Positions 25,515 to 35,211 of a stretch of DNA of 64,000 bases are shown here, piece after piece. Source of the stretch: Fen-178 sp963722575 (GTDB lineage Bacteria > Acidobacteriota > Terriglobia > Bryobacterales > Bryobacteraceae). Location: positions 496,001 to 560,000 of the forward strand of contig CAVRNR010000022.1 of assembly GCA_963722575.1 (NCBI GenBank), written 5' to 3'. Made by a program: the position numbers and the translations under genes. How positions within the stretch are numbered: the first letter of the stretch is position 1; every line of letters begins with the position of its first letter. The notes under the pieces are model-generated. The model made no database searches. It was not told where the DNA came from and saw only the letters and a program-made list of their open reading frames with translations.

Positions 25515-28268
25515 ATGGTGCACCTGTGTTATCGGAGGGGTTTCGGGTTCGTGTCGATCATGGGCCTCCTGTTCGGTTTGCTGTATGCCCAGACCACCGA
25601 ATCCATTCCCGTGGATGCGGAGCGCGGCGCCGCCGGCCTCACGCGCTGGCTGCACGCTTTGAAGACGCGCGCCAGCCTGATTCTGATTACGGCTCATCCC
25701 GACGACGAAGACGGCGGCATGTTGGCCTTCGAAACCCGGGGCGCCGGGGCGCGCGCCGCGCTGCTCACGCTCAATCGCGGGGAAGGCGGACAGAACGCCA
25801 TGTCGCCCGATCTTTACGACGCACTGGGGCTGGTGCGCACCGAGGAATTGCTGGCCGCGGACCGGTACTACGGCGTCGATCAGTATTGGACGCCCGCCAT
25901 CGACTACGGCTTTTCGAAAACGCGCGAGGAAGCACTGGAGAAGTGGGGCCACGACCGGGTGCTGGCGGACGTGGTGCGCGTGATCCGCATGACTCGTCCT
26001 CTCGTCGTTACCTCGGTTTTCGTCGGCGCCCCCACCGACGGCCACGGCCAGCACCAGGTGGCCGGCCAGATGGCGCAGGAGGCTTTTGTGGCCGCCGGCG
26101 ATCCCAATCGCTTCCCGGAGCAGATCCGCGAGGGGCTCCGGCCGTGGTCTCCGCTGAAGGTCTACGCGCACGTGCCCTTTTTTTCCGCCACGCCGCAGGG
26201 AATGTACGACTACGCCACCGACAAATACGTGCCCGTGCGTTTTTTCGATTACATCCACCAGACGTGGTCCACCGAGACGCCCGCCACCAACCTGGAGATC
26301 GCGGAAGGCGATTATGCCGCCGCCGCGGGCCTGACGTATTTGCAGATTGGCCGCGAGGGCCTGGGCTTTCAGAAGAGCCAGAACGATGGCATCGCCATTC
26401 CGCCGCCCGCGGCCTTCGCTTCCGCTTACCATCGTTATGATTCGCGCGTGCCCGCCGCCGCGCATGAGAAATCGTTCTTCGACGGCATCGACGTTTCCAT
26501 CGCCGGCATCGGCTCCCTCACGCCATCCCAGCCGGATTTCCTCAAGAACGGCTTGGCGGAAATCGCACGGCTCGCGGACCAGGCCTCCAGCCAGTACCGG
26601 CCCGACCGCCCGCAAGCCATCGCGCCCGCGCTCGCCGACGGCCTCACCGCCACGCGTGCGCTCATCGGCCGCGTCCGCGCCGGCAGCCTGCCGGAGCCCG
26701 GCAAGTCCGACATCCTTTTCGAATTGGGCGTGAAGGAGGACCAATTTGAGCACGCCCTCGCGGAATCTCTTGGCCTTTCCCTCCAAGCCACCGTGATGGC
26801 CGACCGCCCGCAGGGCCCCCTGGCAGCGTTCGCGCCGGCCGCGGAGACATTTACCATCGCGATTCCCGGCCAGACCTTCATCGTCCAGGCCATCCTGCTG
26901 AACCAGAGTCCCGAAACCGTGAATGTGGAATCCGTGTCGCTCCAGGCCTCCGATGGCAAGTCTTGGAAGATCGAGAGCCGTGGCGACGCGCGCTTTTCCC
27001 TCACCGTGCCGCCCGATGCGGCTCTCACCCGTCCGTACTTCACACGGCCCGACGAGGAACAGGCCTACTACGATTTGACCGATCCGCGCTACCGCAATCT
27101 GTCGCTGGCGCCCTACCCCTTGTCCGCCACCGTGCGGGTTTCATACCGGGGCGCCGCCGTGCATCTTTCGCAGGTGGTCCAGACCGTCGAGCGCATTCCG
27201 GGCCTGGGAATGGAATCCCAGCCGCTGCTCGTCGGTCCCGCGATTTCCGTGACGGTGGCCCCGTCCGCGGGCGCGGTTCCCGTGGGAGCAAAGTCCTTCG
27301 CTTTCGCCTGCACGGTGCACAGCAACGTGAAAGGACCGGCGCAAGGGACGCTTCGATTGCGCCTGCCTGCGGGCTGGCATTCCACGCCGGAGACGGCCGC
27401 GTTCTCCATGGATCGCGATGGCGAAGACCAGACCGTGGCCTTCTCGGTTCTTCCGGATTCGGTGAAGCCTGGAGAGCACCGCATCACGGCCGTCGCCGAA
27501 TACCTGGGCAAGAGCTACGAAGAAGGATACCAGCTGGTCGGTTATCCGGGGTTGCGCCCCTATCCTTATTACCGCCCCGCCGTCTACCGCGCGGTGGGCG
27601 TGGACGTGAAGACCCCCGCGGGCTTGCGCATCGGCTATCTGCCGGGCACCGGCGACGACGTGCCGCAGGCTCTCGAGAATCTCGGAGTGAGCGTCCGCAT
27701 TTTGGCCGCGAGCGACGTCTCCGCGGGCGACCTCTCCGGTTACGACGCCATCATTCTGGGCACGCGGGCTTACGCCGTGCGTCCCGAGCTGAAAGCCGCC
27801 AATAATCGCCTGCTCGATTACGCCCGGGCCGGCGGCGTCCTCATCGTGCAATACAACTTGCAGGAGTTCGACCGGAACGACGGACCCTACCCGTTCAGCC
27901 TGGGAAACAATCCGCAGAAGGTGGTGGATGAAGGCTCGAAGGTGCGCCTCCTGAAGCCGGAAAGCCCCGTTTTCATGTGGCCCAATCGGATTACGGAGGC
28001 GGATTTTTCGGGCTGGGTGGAGGAGCGCGGCCATGGTTTTATCGAGACCTGGGACCCGCGTTACGAAGCCCTGTTGGAAACCAACGATCCGGACCAGGAC
28101 CCGCAGCGTGGCGGATTGCTGCTGGCGCGCTGCGGCAAAGGCGCTTACATTTACGATGCGTTCGCGCTCTACCGCCAGTTGCCCTCCGGCGTAGCGGGCG
28201 CTTATCGCATTCTGGCGAACTTGGTCAGCCTGGCCAAGAACCCCGCGTGGAGGGCGGGCAACCAATGA
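25515..28268 (+). CDS. PIG-L family deacetylase with C-terminal ThuA/GATase-like domain
   Basis: A 917-residue exported protein. A signal-like hydrophobic segment (SIMGLLFGLLYAQ) lies at about residues 14-26; the start could be any of several codons from 25479 to 25551. The LmbE/PIG-L zinc site AHPDDE is at residues 60-65 and the third ligand in GHGQHQVAG at about residue 180, consistent with N-acetylglucosamine-type amide hydrolysis. An NPCBM- or Ig-like middle region follows, then a Rossmann-type end with SGYDAIILGTRAYAV ... GVLIVQYNLQEF and RGGLLLARCGKGAYIYDAFALYRQLP, as in ThuA-like domains. The TGA overlaps the ATG of the next gene (ATGA). Confidence 0.88.
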   Translation: MVHLCYRRGFGFVSIMGLLFGLLYAQTTESIPVDAERGAAGLTRWLHALKTRASLILITAHPDDEDGGMLAFETRGAGARAALLTLNRGEGGQNAMSPDLYDALGLVRTEELLAADRYYGVDQYWTPAIDYGFSKTREEALEKWGHDRVLADVVRVIRMTRPLVVTSVFVGAPTDGHGQHQVAGQMAQEAFVAAGDPNRFPEQIREGLRPWSPLKVYAHVPFFSATPQGMYDYATDKYVPVRFFDYIHQTWSTETPATNLEIAEGDYAAAAGLTYLQIGREGLGFQKSQNDGIAIPPPAAFASAYHRYDSRVPAAAHEKSFFDGIDVSIAGIGSLTPSQPDFLKNGLAEIARLADQASSQYRPDRPQAIAPALADGLTATRALIGRVRAGSLPEPGKSDILFELGVKEDQFEHALAESLGLSLQATVMADRPQGPLAAFAPAAETFTIAIPGQTFIVQAILLNQSPETVNVESVSLQASDGKSWKIESRGDARFSLTVPPDAALTRPYFTRPDEEQAYYDLTDPRYRNLSLAPYPLSATVRVSYRGAAVHLSQVVQTVERIPGLGMESQPLLVGPAISVTVAPSAGAVPVGAKSFAFACTVHSNVKGPAQGTLRLRLPAGWHSTPETAAFSMDRDGEDQTVAFSVLPDSVKPGEHRITAVAEYLGKSYEEGYQLVGYPGLRPYPYYRPAVYRAVGVDVKTPAGLRIGYLPGTGDDVPQALENLGVSVRILAASDVSAGDLSGYDAIILGTRAYAVRPELKAANNRLLDYARAGGVLIVQYNLQEFDRNDGPYPFSLGNNPQKVVDEGSKVRLLKPESPVFMWPNRITEADFSGWVEERGHGFIETWDPRYEALLETNDPDQDPQRGGLLLARCGKGAYIYDAFALYRQLPSGVAGAYRILANLVSLAKNPAWRAGNQ

Positions 28269-29698
28269 GCGAGTTCCCCGCGCCCATCTATGCCGAGACC
28301 GTCCTCGGCCCGAATTTCGAAGAGGCTAAGCGGCACTTCCTCGATGCGCTGCTCGAGATTCACTATGCGCACACCCGCATGTTGGCGGCCCAGGGGATTC
28401 TGACCGCCTCCGAGGAGCAACTGCTTCTCAAGGCGCTCAACGGCCTCGACCTCGAAGAGATCGCGCGCGCCCGCTACGACGGCTCCTGCGAGGACCTGTT
28501 CTTCTTCATCGAAGGCCTTTTGCGGCGCTCCTGCGGGGACTTGGCCGGCAAGATGCACACCGCCCGCAGCCGCAACGATATCGACATCACGCTCTTCCGC
28601 ATGGCGCATCGCCGGCAATTGCTGAGCCTCGCTTCGGCCGTCGCCGAACTGCGGGCCGTGCTGCTTTCGCTTGCCGCGCGCAACCTCGAGACCGTGATGC
28701 CCGCGCACACCCATACGCAACCGGCTCAGCCCATCACGTTAGCCCATTATCTGTGCGCCGCCATCGAATTCCTGGGACGCGATTCGGCCCGCCTCCAGGC
28801 CGCGTTCGCGCGCGTCAACCTGTGCCCGCTGGGCGCCTGCGCCATCTCGACCACCGGCTTCCCCATCGACCGGCGCATGACCGCGCGCCTGCTGGGCTTC
28901 GAGGGGCTGGCCGAGAACTCATACGGCGCCATCGCGTCCGTCGACTACTTCACCGAGCCGGCCGCCACCGTGGCCGTGGCCATGGTCAACCTCGGCAAAT
29001 TTGTGCAGGATCTGCTGGTGTGGTCCACGCGCGAATTCGGTTTTCTGCGCCTGTCCGATGCCTTCGTGCAGTCCTCGAGCATCATGCCGCAGAAGCGCAA
29101 CCCGGTCTCTTTGGAACACGTGCGCATTCTGGCCAGCCGCGCGCTGGGCGAAGCGCAGGCCGTATTGCTGTGCGCCCACAACACGCCTTTCGGCGACATC
29201 AACGACAGCGAAGACACTCTCCAGCCGCTCGTCTTCACCATGTTCGCCGACGCCCTGCGCGGGCTGCGCCTGCTGGCGGGCCTTCTCGCCACCGCCCAGG
29301 TCGACCGCGAACACCTGGCGCGGCGCGCCGCCTCGGATTTTATCACCGTCACGGAGCTCGCCGATTCGCTCGTCCGCCACACTGGCATGAGCTTTCGCGA
29401 GGCCCATGCCCTGGTCGCCCGCGCGGTTGAAGCCTCCGGCGCGGACGACCGCCCCGCCGCCATCGCCGAAGTGTTCCTGAGCCAGAATCCATCGCTGGGT
29501 GTGGACCGGGCGTTTGTAGAGCGCGCTCTGGACCCCGAAAACTTCGTGCGCATTCGCCAGGTGCCGGGAGGGCCGGCGCCGGATGTGGTTGCCGAAGCGC
29601 TCTCGCGGGCCGGCGCCGAGCAGCGGGAAATCGAGGAATGGATCCGGCGGAAGCAGGAGATGCTCGACGGTGCGCGGCAGGAGAACCGGGCGAGCTGA
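28265..29698 (+). CDS. Argininosuccinate lyase / ASL-like fumarase-superfamily enzyme
   Basis: A 477-residue member of the fumarase/aspartase superfamily most like argininosuccinate lyase: HTARSRND near residue 97, HTHTQPAQPITLAHYL with the catalytic histidine, and the SSSIMPQKRNP signature loop. In canonical ArgH the first motif is HTGRSRNDQ; here the glutamine position is isoleucine (RSRNDID), so substrate or efficiency may differ. It is translationally coupled to an exported PIG-L deacetylase rather than to arginine genes, which also argues for a paralogue with another role. True ArgH remains possible. Confidence 0.85.
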   Translation: MSEFPAPIYAETVLGPNFEEAKRHFLDALLEIHYAHTRMLAAQGILTASEEQLLLKALNGLDLEEIARARYDGSCEDLFFFIEGLLRRSCGDLAGKMHTARSRNDIDITLFRMAHRRQLLSLASAVAELRAVLLSLAARNLETVMPAHTHTQPAQPITLAHYLCAAIEFLGRDSARLQAAFARVNLCPLGACAISTTGFPIDRRMTARLLGFEGLAENSYGAIASVDYFTEPAATVAVAMVNLGKFVQDLLVWSTREFGFLRLSDAFVQSSSIMPQKRNPVSLEHVRILASRALGEAQAVLLCAHNTPFGDINDSEDTLQPLVFTMFADALRGLRLLAGLLATAQVDREHLARRAASDFITVTELADSLVRHTGMSFREAHALVARAVEASGADDRPAAIAEVFLSQNPSLGVDRAFVERALDPENFVRIRQVPGGPAPDVVAEALSRAGAEQREIEEWIRRKQEMLDGARQENRAS

Positions 29699-29731
29699 CC
29701 TCCGAGGCGCTCATTTCGCTATCCTGGCCGT

Positions 29732-30748
29732 ATGAACAGGATGCAAATATCTTTGATCGCCCTGGTTCTGACGACGTTGCGCCTCGCGTCCGGACAGAGC
29801 GCTCTCTCGTTGGTGGGGTCCGGATACCCGCAGCCGGTGCCGGTTTCTCATCTGGGATTTGCGCCGGGCCAGATAGTGACGATTCAAGTCGTCGGCATGA
29901 ATCCCATATCGCCGCCTCTTACCGTTCAGAGGGCAACCACGGTTCCCTTGCCGGCCACATTGGCTGGAATTTCCGTCGCTCTGAAGCAGTCTATCATCGG
30001 CTCCCAGTTCGATAATCCAGTTGCGTTGCCGCCGCCGCATAGCGCGGCTTTGCTTTCGGTCGGCCAATCGGACTTGTGTGGTGTGACGCCGATTCCTTCC
30101 GCGTGTCTTCAGACCTCGATCCAACTTCAGATCCCTTTTGAGCTGAGCTTCACCATGCTTGGCTACCCCGAGTTTCTAACGTGGATGGTGATCTCGCAGG
30201 ACGGCGTTGACAGCCAGCCGTTCGCTGTGAGTATTGTCGACGATTGGATTCATGTGATCACTTGCGCCGATAAGGACGATAGCTCCGCATGTGGACCGGC
30301 CGACTCCGGCGTTTATTCAATCGTCACTCATGCCGACGGGACTCTGGTTTCGGCTCAATCCACCGCCCAGCCCGGTGAGGTTGTCGTGATCTATGCGTGG
30401 GGATTGGGTCCGACCGAACCCTCCGTCGCGACGGGTAGCCTGACGCCCACGCCGGCGCTCATTCCGGAACTCGGTGGCGCTCCATTACAGGGAGTTCCCG
30501 TTCGGTTCGTGTTCAGCCCAAATGCGGCCCCATCGTCGCTGCATGAGTATCCGCCGTCGTGGACCGCCCAGGCGTTCTTGACCCCAGGACAGGTCGGACT
30601 GTACCAGGTGAATGTCCAGCTCCCCGCCGTATTCCCCAGCGTGCCCCCATGTAATCCCCTCTCGGGCCTTGTGTCGAACCTGACCATCAACTTACTCCTT
30701 GGGGCTTCGTACGACGCTGCGGCGATTTGCGTACAGCCGCCGCAGTGA
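29732..30748 (+). CDS. Exported protein with TIGR03437 (Solibacter-type) domain
   Basis: A 338-residue protein with signal peptide MNRMQISLIALVLTTLRLASG. The TIGR03437 pattern is seen in the C-terminal half: STAQPGEVVVIYAWGLGPTEPSVATG, then VPVRFVFSP and LTPGQVGLYQVNVQLP. The N-terminal half is beta-rich with PGQIVTIQVVGMNP. TIGR03437 domains are found at the C-terminus of secreted proteins in Solibacter relatives; their function is unknown, possibly surface attachment. Three extra cysteine pairs are likely disulfides outside the cell. It is monocistronic. Confidence 0.82.
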   Translation: MNRMQISLIALVLTTLRLASGQSALSLVGSGYPQPVPVSHLGFAPGQIVTIQVVGMNPISPPLTVQRATTVPLPATLAGISVALKQSIIGSQFDNPVALPPPHSAALLSVGQSDLCGVTPIPSACLQTSIQLQIPFELSFTMLGYPEFLTWMVISQDGVDSQPFAVSIVDDWIHVITCADKDDSSACGPADSGVYSIVTHADGTLVSAQSTAQPGEVVVIYAWGLGPTEPSVATGSLTPTPALIPELGGAPLQGVPVRFVFSPNAAPSSLHEYPPSWTAQAFLTPGQVGLYQVNVQLPAVFPSVPPCNPLSGLVSNLTINLLLGASYDAAAICVQPPQ

Positions 30749-30761
30749 GGCGTGACGCGAG

Positions 30762-31346
30762 TTAGCCCTTCGGTAGCAGCGGCCTCAGCCACCTCGGAAC
30801 CGGCCGCTGCAACTTCACCAGGCGTCCACCTTCAAAGATGGCGACCAGGCGGAAGGGAGTCCCCAGGTCGTTGTCGTCGAAGACCCATACGTTGGGCAGT
30901 TCGCGAAGGGAGGCCTTCAGGTTGGCCAGGATGCGTGGAAAACGCTCGACCAGCTTCTCCGCCGGAACATCGTGTCCGCCCTGCGAGACGCGCATCGCCA
31001 CGCGTTGTTCGGACACCTTCGGCCCGGCCGTCCCGATAAAGCACAGAATCGTGTTGTAGCCCGCTGGCGCCGTGCTCTTGAGGAAGGCGAGCTTTTCGCC
31101 TACGGGGTCCGAAAAGACCGTCTCGAAAACGAAGCTCTCCCGCTGTTTCACAAGTTCCTGCCGGACGGAATCGGCCACGCGGGCCGTGACATAAGGCTCG
31201 ACATGAAGTTGCTGGGCCAACATGTCCGCATTGACAAACCGCAGCCCCGCGGGTTGGAGGTGGGCGTGGTAGAACGTCGTCTTACCCGCGCCATTCGGCC
31301 CGGCGAGAGCGACAATGACAGGTCGCTGGTCGAGCGGCAGGCTCAT
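30762..31346 (-). CDS. Zeta-toxin-like P-loop kinase
   Basis: A 194-residue protein starting MSLPLDQRPVIVALAGPNGAGKTTFY, with a Walker A motif at about residues 16-23. It continues with FVNADMLAQQL and SFVFETVFSDPVGEKLAFLK, typical of zeta/UNG-type toxins that phosphorylate UDP-N-acetylglucosamine, and RVSQGGHDVPAEKLVERFPRILANL, the usual C-terminal arginine helix. The ATG overlaps the stop of a 52-residue upstream frame (ATGA), consistent with a two-gene unit. Many chromosomal zeta-like proteins are stand-alone kinases, so toxicity is not shown. Confidence 0.85.
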   Translation of the reverse strand: MSLPLDQRPVIVALAGPNGAGKTTFYHAHLQPAGLRFVNADMLAQQLHVEPYVTARVADSVRQELVKQRESFVFETVFSDPVGEKLAFLKSTAPAGYNTILCFIGTAGPKVSEQRVAMRVSQGGHDVPAEKLVERFPRILANLKASLRELPNVWVFDDNDLGTPFRLVAIFEGGRLVKLQRPVPRWLRPLLPKG

Positions 31347-31501
31347 CGCCTCTTGGCCTTCGCGTCGATGGGCTGGAACTCGCGCTTGACGAATCGACCC
31401 ACTGTGCGCCGGCCGTTTGCATCGATGCGCACCAGCAGGCCAGGACGGTCCGGGTGCGGTTGGTAGTGAGGGAAAGGCCCGCTCTCGAGCAAGGCGGTCA
31501 C
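31343..31501 (-). CDS. Short partner protein of the zeta-like kinase
   Basis: A 52-residue frame starting at a GTG (31501-31499), preceded by an in-frame TAG five codons upstream. It reads MTALLESGPFPHY, then PHPDRPGLLVRIDANGRRTVGRFVKREF and a basic tail, ending with a TGA that overlaps the kinase start. The compact strand-strand-helix pattern and the coupling suggest a real small gene. It is much shorter than epsilon antitoxins and I cannot assign a family, so calling it an antitoxin is inference only. Confidence 0.65.
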   Translation of the reverse strand: MTALLESGPFPHYQPHPDRPGLLVRIDANGRRTVGRFVKREFQPIDAKAKRR

Positions 31502-31568
31502 GCGCTCGCGGCCTCCCTAGGAATCCACGGACTCGAGGCAGGATGAAAGCGGACGAGCGGGCATATTG

Positions 31569-32624
31569 CTACCGGCTGGCCGCTCCCAGCCTGCGCACCG
31601 CCTGCGCCCACACCTCGCGCGCCACGCGGTGGACATCGTAGTAGTTAGCCAGCATGTAGCCCACCGTGGAGAAGCAGGTTCCGCTGCACTGCCGCTTCAT
31701 CTCGCCCAGTTGGCGCGCGTCGAACTTTGGGCAGCCCACGCTCCCCCAATCGTCGCCGGACTCCCGCATCGGGTAGCAGGGCGCCAGTGTGCCGTCGGTG
31801 CGGCAGATCACCATGTTCTGCCCGGCGCGGCACGGCCATGGCGCCACACCACCACGCAACAGGCTCTTCATTACGCCCAGATGCTCGGTCGAGTTGACCA
31901 TCGAGTAGCCCGCCCGGTTACGGTCGATCAGGTAGTCCAGAAGTTCATCCACGGCGCCCAGTTCCTCGCTTCGAAAAGGGGTGTGTCCGCGCGATGACTC
32001 ACACAAGTGATAGGCCGTGCCGATCCCGTTCTCGCGGCTGAACTCAGTCAGCAGCCGGACGTCCTCCAGGTTGAAGCGCGTGATGTTGATGCTCAAGAAG
32101 ACCGTATATCCGTAGCGGCTCTGGAGCCGCACCAGGTAGTCGAAATTCCCTCGGATGTGTTCGAGCGCCTTGGGCAGTCCCGGTTTTTCGCGCATGCAGT
32201 CGATGGCTACATTGAACGTAGCCACCTCGGCATCGGCGAGGCGGTCAGTTACATCCGGCGTCAGCAGCCGTCCATTAGTCGGCAGATAGACGTAACAGCC
32301 CTTCCCCGCCGCGTATCGGACGAACTGTTCCACGAAAGCCGCCCGGATGAGTGGCTCGCCACCCATAAGACCAATCACGCGGCATCCGGTGGCGTGCAGC
32401 CAGTCGATCGCCCGCCGGCCCGTATCTTCGTCCATTCCCGGAAAGCTGTTGTCGTGGGACCGGCAGTACGGGCAATCGAGGTTGCACTTCAATTCGGTGT
32501 AGACGCAGCCCAGAATCGGACGGAAGCCGCCGCGAATCCGGCTGCGCAGACAGGGCAGCGCCCAGCATTGCAGGAAGCGGCTGTAGCGAATTCTACGAAC
32601 GGATTTGTCGAATTGCGCTGGCAC
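31569..32624 (-). CDS. Radical SAM protein with SPASM-like C-terminal cysteines
   Basis: A 351-residue enzyme from a GTG start. The SAM cluster motif CNLDCPYC is at about residue 47, followed by the GGEPL motif (LMGGEPLIRAAF). The C-terminal part holds spaced cysteines (PCRAG, VICRTDGTLAPCYP, SVGCPK, QCSGTC) consistent with auxiliary iron-sulfur binding as in SPASM/twitch proteins. The general build is also like HpnH-type enzymes. No precursor peptide or modified-product gene is recognisable beside it, so the substrate is unknown. Confidence 0.88.
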   Translation of the reverse strand: MPAQFDKSVRRIRYSRFLQCWALPCLRSRIRGGFRPILGCVYTELKCNLDCPYCRSHDNSFPGMDEDTGRRAIDWLHATGCRVIGLMGGEPLIRAAFVEQFVRYAAGKGCYVYLPTNGRLLTPDVTDRLADAEVATFNVAIDCMREKPGLPKALEHIRGNFDYLVRLQSRYGYTVFLSINITRFNLEDVRLLTEFSRENGIGTAYHLCESSRGHTPFRSEELGAVDELLDYLIDRNRAGYSMVNSTEHLGVMKSLLRGGVAPWPCRAGQNMVICRTDGTLAPCYPMRESGDDWGSVGCPKFDARQLGEMKRQCSGTCFSTVGYMLANYYDVHRVAREVWAQAVRRLGAASR

Positions 32625-32651
32625 GTAAGCTTCAGGTTAGCAGGGGTAGCG

Positions 32652-35171
32652 TTACTCGTATTCCAATGCGGAGACCAGCGGCGCGCGCACCGCCGCCTCG
32701 GCCGGCAGGATGGCTGCGATGAGCGCGGCGGCTACCAGCATCGGCAGAAGCTCCGCGGCCAGCAGCGCGGGGAAGCGGAATTCGAGCGCATGGCCGGAGA
32801 AGATGGAGAGCGCATAGAAGATGTTCACCAAACTGAACCCGAGGCCCAGAACGAAACCAACCACCGCCACGGCCGCGGCTTCCATCCATACCGTAATCCG
32901 GACCTGGCGGCGGAAGCCTCCCACGGCGCGCAGGATTCCCAGCTCGCGGCGCCGGTCCGTAATGGAAACCGTCAGCGCGCTGGCGATGCCCAGTATCGCC
33001 ACCAGCAGGGCGATGGCAAGCTGCGCGTAGGCGATCTCGAACCACCGCCCTGCCAGGCCCAGAACGTGGCGGCGCAAATCCGCGCTCGAAAACACGAACA
33101 ATCTGCGGTTCGAACCCAGGCGCGCCACCACCTGCTTGCGGACGGCTTCCGCGGAAGCGCCCGGACGAAGGTAGAGACGGAAGAGGTTGACCGTGTCATC
33201 GTGCCAGCGGCTGCGGTACAGGGAGCGATCGATCACGATCATGCCCTGCGGGTCGGTGAAGTCTTTGTAGATTCCGAGCACCGGAAGCGACAGCGCGCCA
33301 TCCGGCGCGGGCAGATCGAGAGTATCGCCCACGCGCACCCGCTCGTGCGCCGCAAAGTTGTCGGAGACAATCGCGCCGCGGCCTTGGGCGGCCAGTTGGT
33401 GGATTCGCCCGGTGTTCACGGGGATAGCCCGCCGGCGCGCTTGCGGGCTCAGCCGAACTATGTCCACGGCCAGGAGAATGGGTTGAGAATTCCGGACGGA
33501 GATGCGCGCGGCCCGCACCGGCTGAACCACCGCCAGGCCCTGGATAGCGGCGAGGTCGCGCTCCATGGCGCTGGGGAAGCGCAGCGTGAGGTCCTTCAAA
33601 TTCTCCGATGGCGCCACCAGGAAATCGGCATCCAGCGTGCCCGTGACCCAATCGAGAATGCTCTGGTAACTGGCCTCGGCGATGCCGCCCAACCCGATCA
33701 CCATGGCCACGGAGAGCATCAAGGCCGCCGCCACCGATGCCGTGCGGCGCGGCGCCTGCAAGAGGCTGTCCGCGGCCAGGGCGCCTTCCACGGGACGGAG
33801 GCGTTCCAGAATCGGCCGCAACATGCGCACCACCGCCCTGGACAACTCCGGCGTCAGAAAAATCAGGGCCAGGGTAGCCAGTACATAACTCACCACGAAC
33901 CAGTTCTCGAACCTGCCGGCCAGCAGCAACGCGGCCATCGATATCGCGGCACAGGCCAGCAGGCGGCGCACGCGCCGCTCCTCCAGTGGCACGATCTCGT
34001 ACCGCCCCTTCTGCAGCGCGCGAACGGGGTCGGCTCGCGCGGCGGCGCTGGCGGGGAACACCGCGGCGAGCACGCTCCACGCCACTCCAGCGGCAATCGC
34101 CCCGGCCATCACCAGCGGTTCGACGCCGCCGCGCGCCGGTTGGCCGATGACTCCGTACAGTCCTTCGAGCGTTGCCGCTACGTACCGCGCGGCCAGCCGG
34201 GAAAGTCCTGCGCCCACCCCCGCGCCCACCAGGGAACCGGCCAGCCCCACACAACCACTCTCGAGGAGAAACATGATGCGGATTTGCGATCGCGTGGCGC
34301 CCAGCGCGCGCAAGATACCGATCTCGCCGCGGCGCTGCGCCACGGCCACCACCAGGGTGTTTTGAATCAGGAACAGTCCCACCAGCAAGGCGAAGATGCT
34401 GGCGAAGCCGGACGAGCGGCGGTAGTCCGCCAGCACCTGCTCGAAATAGCGGCGCCGCTCGGAGGGCGCATCGATTTGGAAGCCGGGCCCCAGGGCCGCG
34501 GCCAGCGCGCGCCGGCAATCCTCCACCGCAATTCCGCGCCGCGCCGTGACGTCGATGCGGTCGAATTTGCGCTCCTTTCCGAAGACTCTCTGCGCCGCAT
34601 AGATGTCCATCACCGCCAGGCTGCCGCCAAAAGCCTGGGCCAATCCAGCCGGATGGAGCAGGCCGCGCACGGTAAAGAGCCGGGCGCCTTCCACCGTCTC
34701 CAGAACCAGCCGGCTGCCCATGGCAAGGCCGTTGCGGGCGGCAAAGTCGCCGCTCAGCATGATGGAATCCGGCTGCGCCAGGAAGACCAGCGGATCGTCC
34801 AGCTCCGAGCCTCCCAGGTCGTACTCGCGAATGCCCTGGTCCGCCGTCATGTCCACACCCAGCACCAGCAGGTTGCCCATCCCGCTCCCCACCACGGCTT
34901 CCACCACCGGGGATGCGAAGCCGACCTCACGAACGGCACGCACACGGTCGAGCGCTTCTTCCGGAATGCCGGTGTCGCCCGCGGAAACCTGCAACTCGGC
35001 CGCGCCCGCGATCTGCGCGATGGTTTGCCGCAAGCCCGCCACCACGCTCTCGTTGGCCTCGTACATCGCCACCAGCACGGCCACGCCCAGCGCGATGCCC
35101 GCCAGCGTCAGCAGGCAACGCAGCCGGTGCTTCGCGAAGTAGGGGAGGCTCAGCAATCGGACCAGGCGCAT
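32652..35171 (-). CDS. FtsX-type ABC transporter permease with two FtsX domains
   Basis: An 839-residue permease with a MacB/LolC-like layout. A first transmembrane helix lies at LLTLAGIALGVAVLVAMYEAN, then a periplasmic domain, then an FtsX core (SIFALLVGLFLIQNTLVVAVAQRRGEIGILRALGATRSQI with three more helices). A second unit follows, and the protein ends with the FtsX core LLVAILGIASALTVSITDRRRELGILRAVGG and LVSALEYE. Such permeases move lipoproteins or lipids between inner and outer membranes. No ATPase gene is adjacent, so the ATP-binding partner must be encoded elsewhere. A LolA-like protein gene is divergent, which supports an envelope-lipid role. Confidence 0.92.
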   Translation of the reverse strand: MRLVRLLSLPYFAKHRLRCLLTLAGIALGVAVLVAMYEANESVVAGLRQTIAQIAGAAELQVSAGDTGIPEEALDRVRAVREVGFASPVVEAVVGSGMGNLLVLGVDMTADQGIREYDLGGSELDDPLVFLAQPDSIMLSGDFAARNGLAMGSRLVLETVEGARLFTVRGLLHPAGLAQAFGGSLAVMDIYAAQRVFGKERKFDRIDVTARRGIAVEDCRRALAAALGPGFQIDAPSERRRYFEQVLADYRRSSGFASIFALLVGLFLIQNTLVVAVAQRRGEIGILRALGATRSQIRIMFLLESGCVGLAGSLVGAGVGAGLSRLAARYVAATLEGLYGVIGQPARGGVEPLVMAGAIAAGVAWSVLAAVFPASAAARADPVRALQKGRYEIVPLEERRVRRLLACAAISMAALLLAGRFENWFVVSYVLATLALIFLTPELSRAVVRMLRPILERLRPVEGALAADSLLQAPRRTASVAAALMLSVAMVIGLGGIAEASYQSILDWVTGTLDADFLVAPSENLKDLTLRFPSAMERDLAAIQGLAVVQPVRAARISVRNSQPILLAVDIVRLSPQARRRAIPVNTGRIHQLAAQGRGAIVSDNFAAHERVRVGDTLDLPAPDGALSLPVLGIYKDFTDPQGMIVIDRSLYRSRWHDDTVNLFRLYLRPGASAEAVRKQVVARLGSNRRLFVFSSADLRRHVLGLAGRWFEIAYAQLAIALLVAILGIASALTVSITDRRRELGILRAVGGFRRQVRITVWMEAAAVAVVGFVLGLGFSLVNIFYALSIFSGHALEFRFPALLAAELLPMLVAAALIAAILPAEAAVRAPLVSALEYE

Positions 35172-35211
35172 ACCGGAACTCTTCAGCGTACACCGTGCCG
35201 CGCGTTACCAT

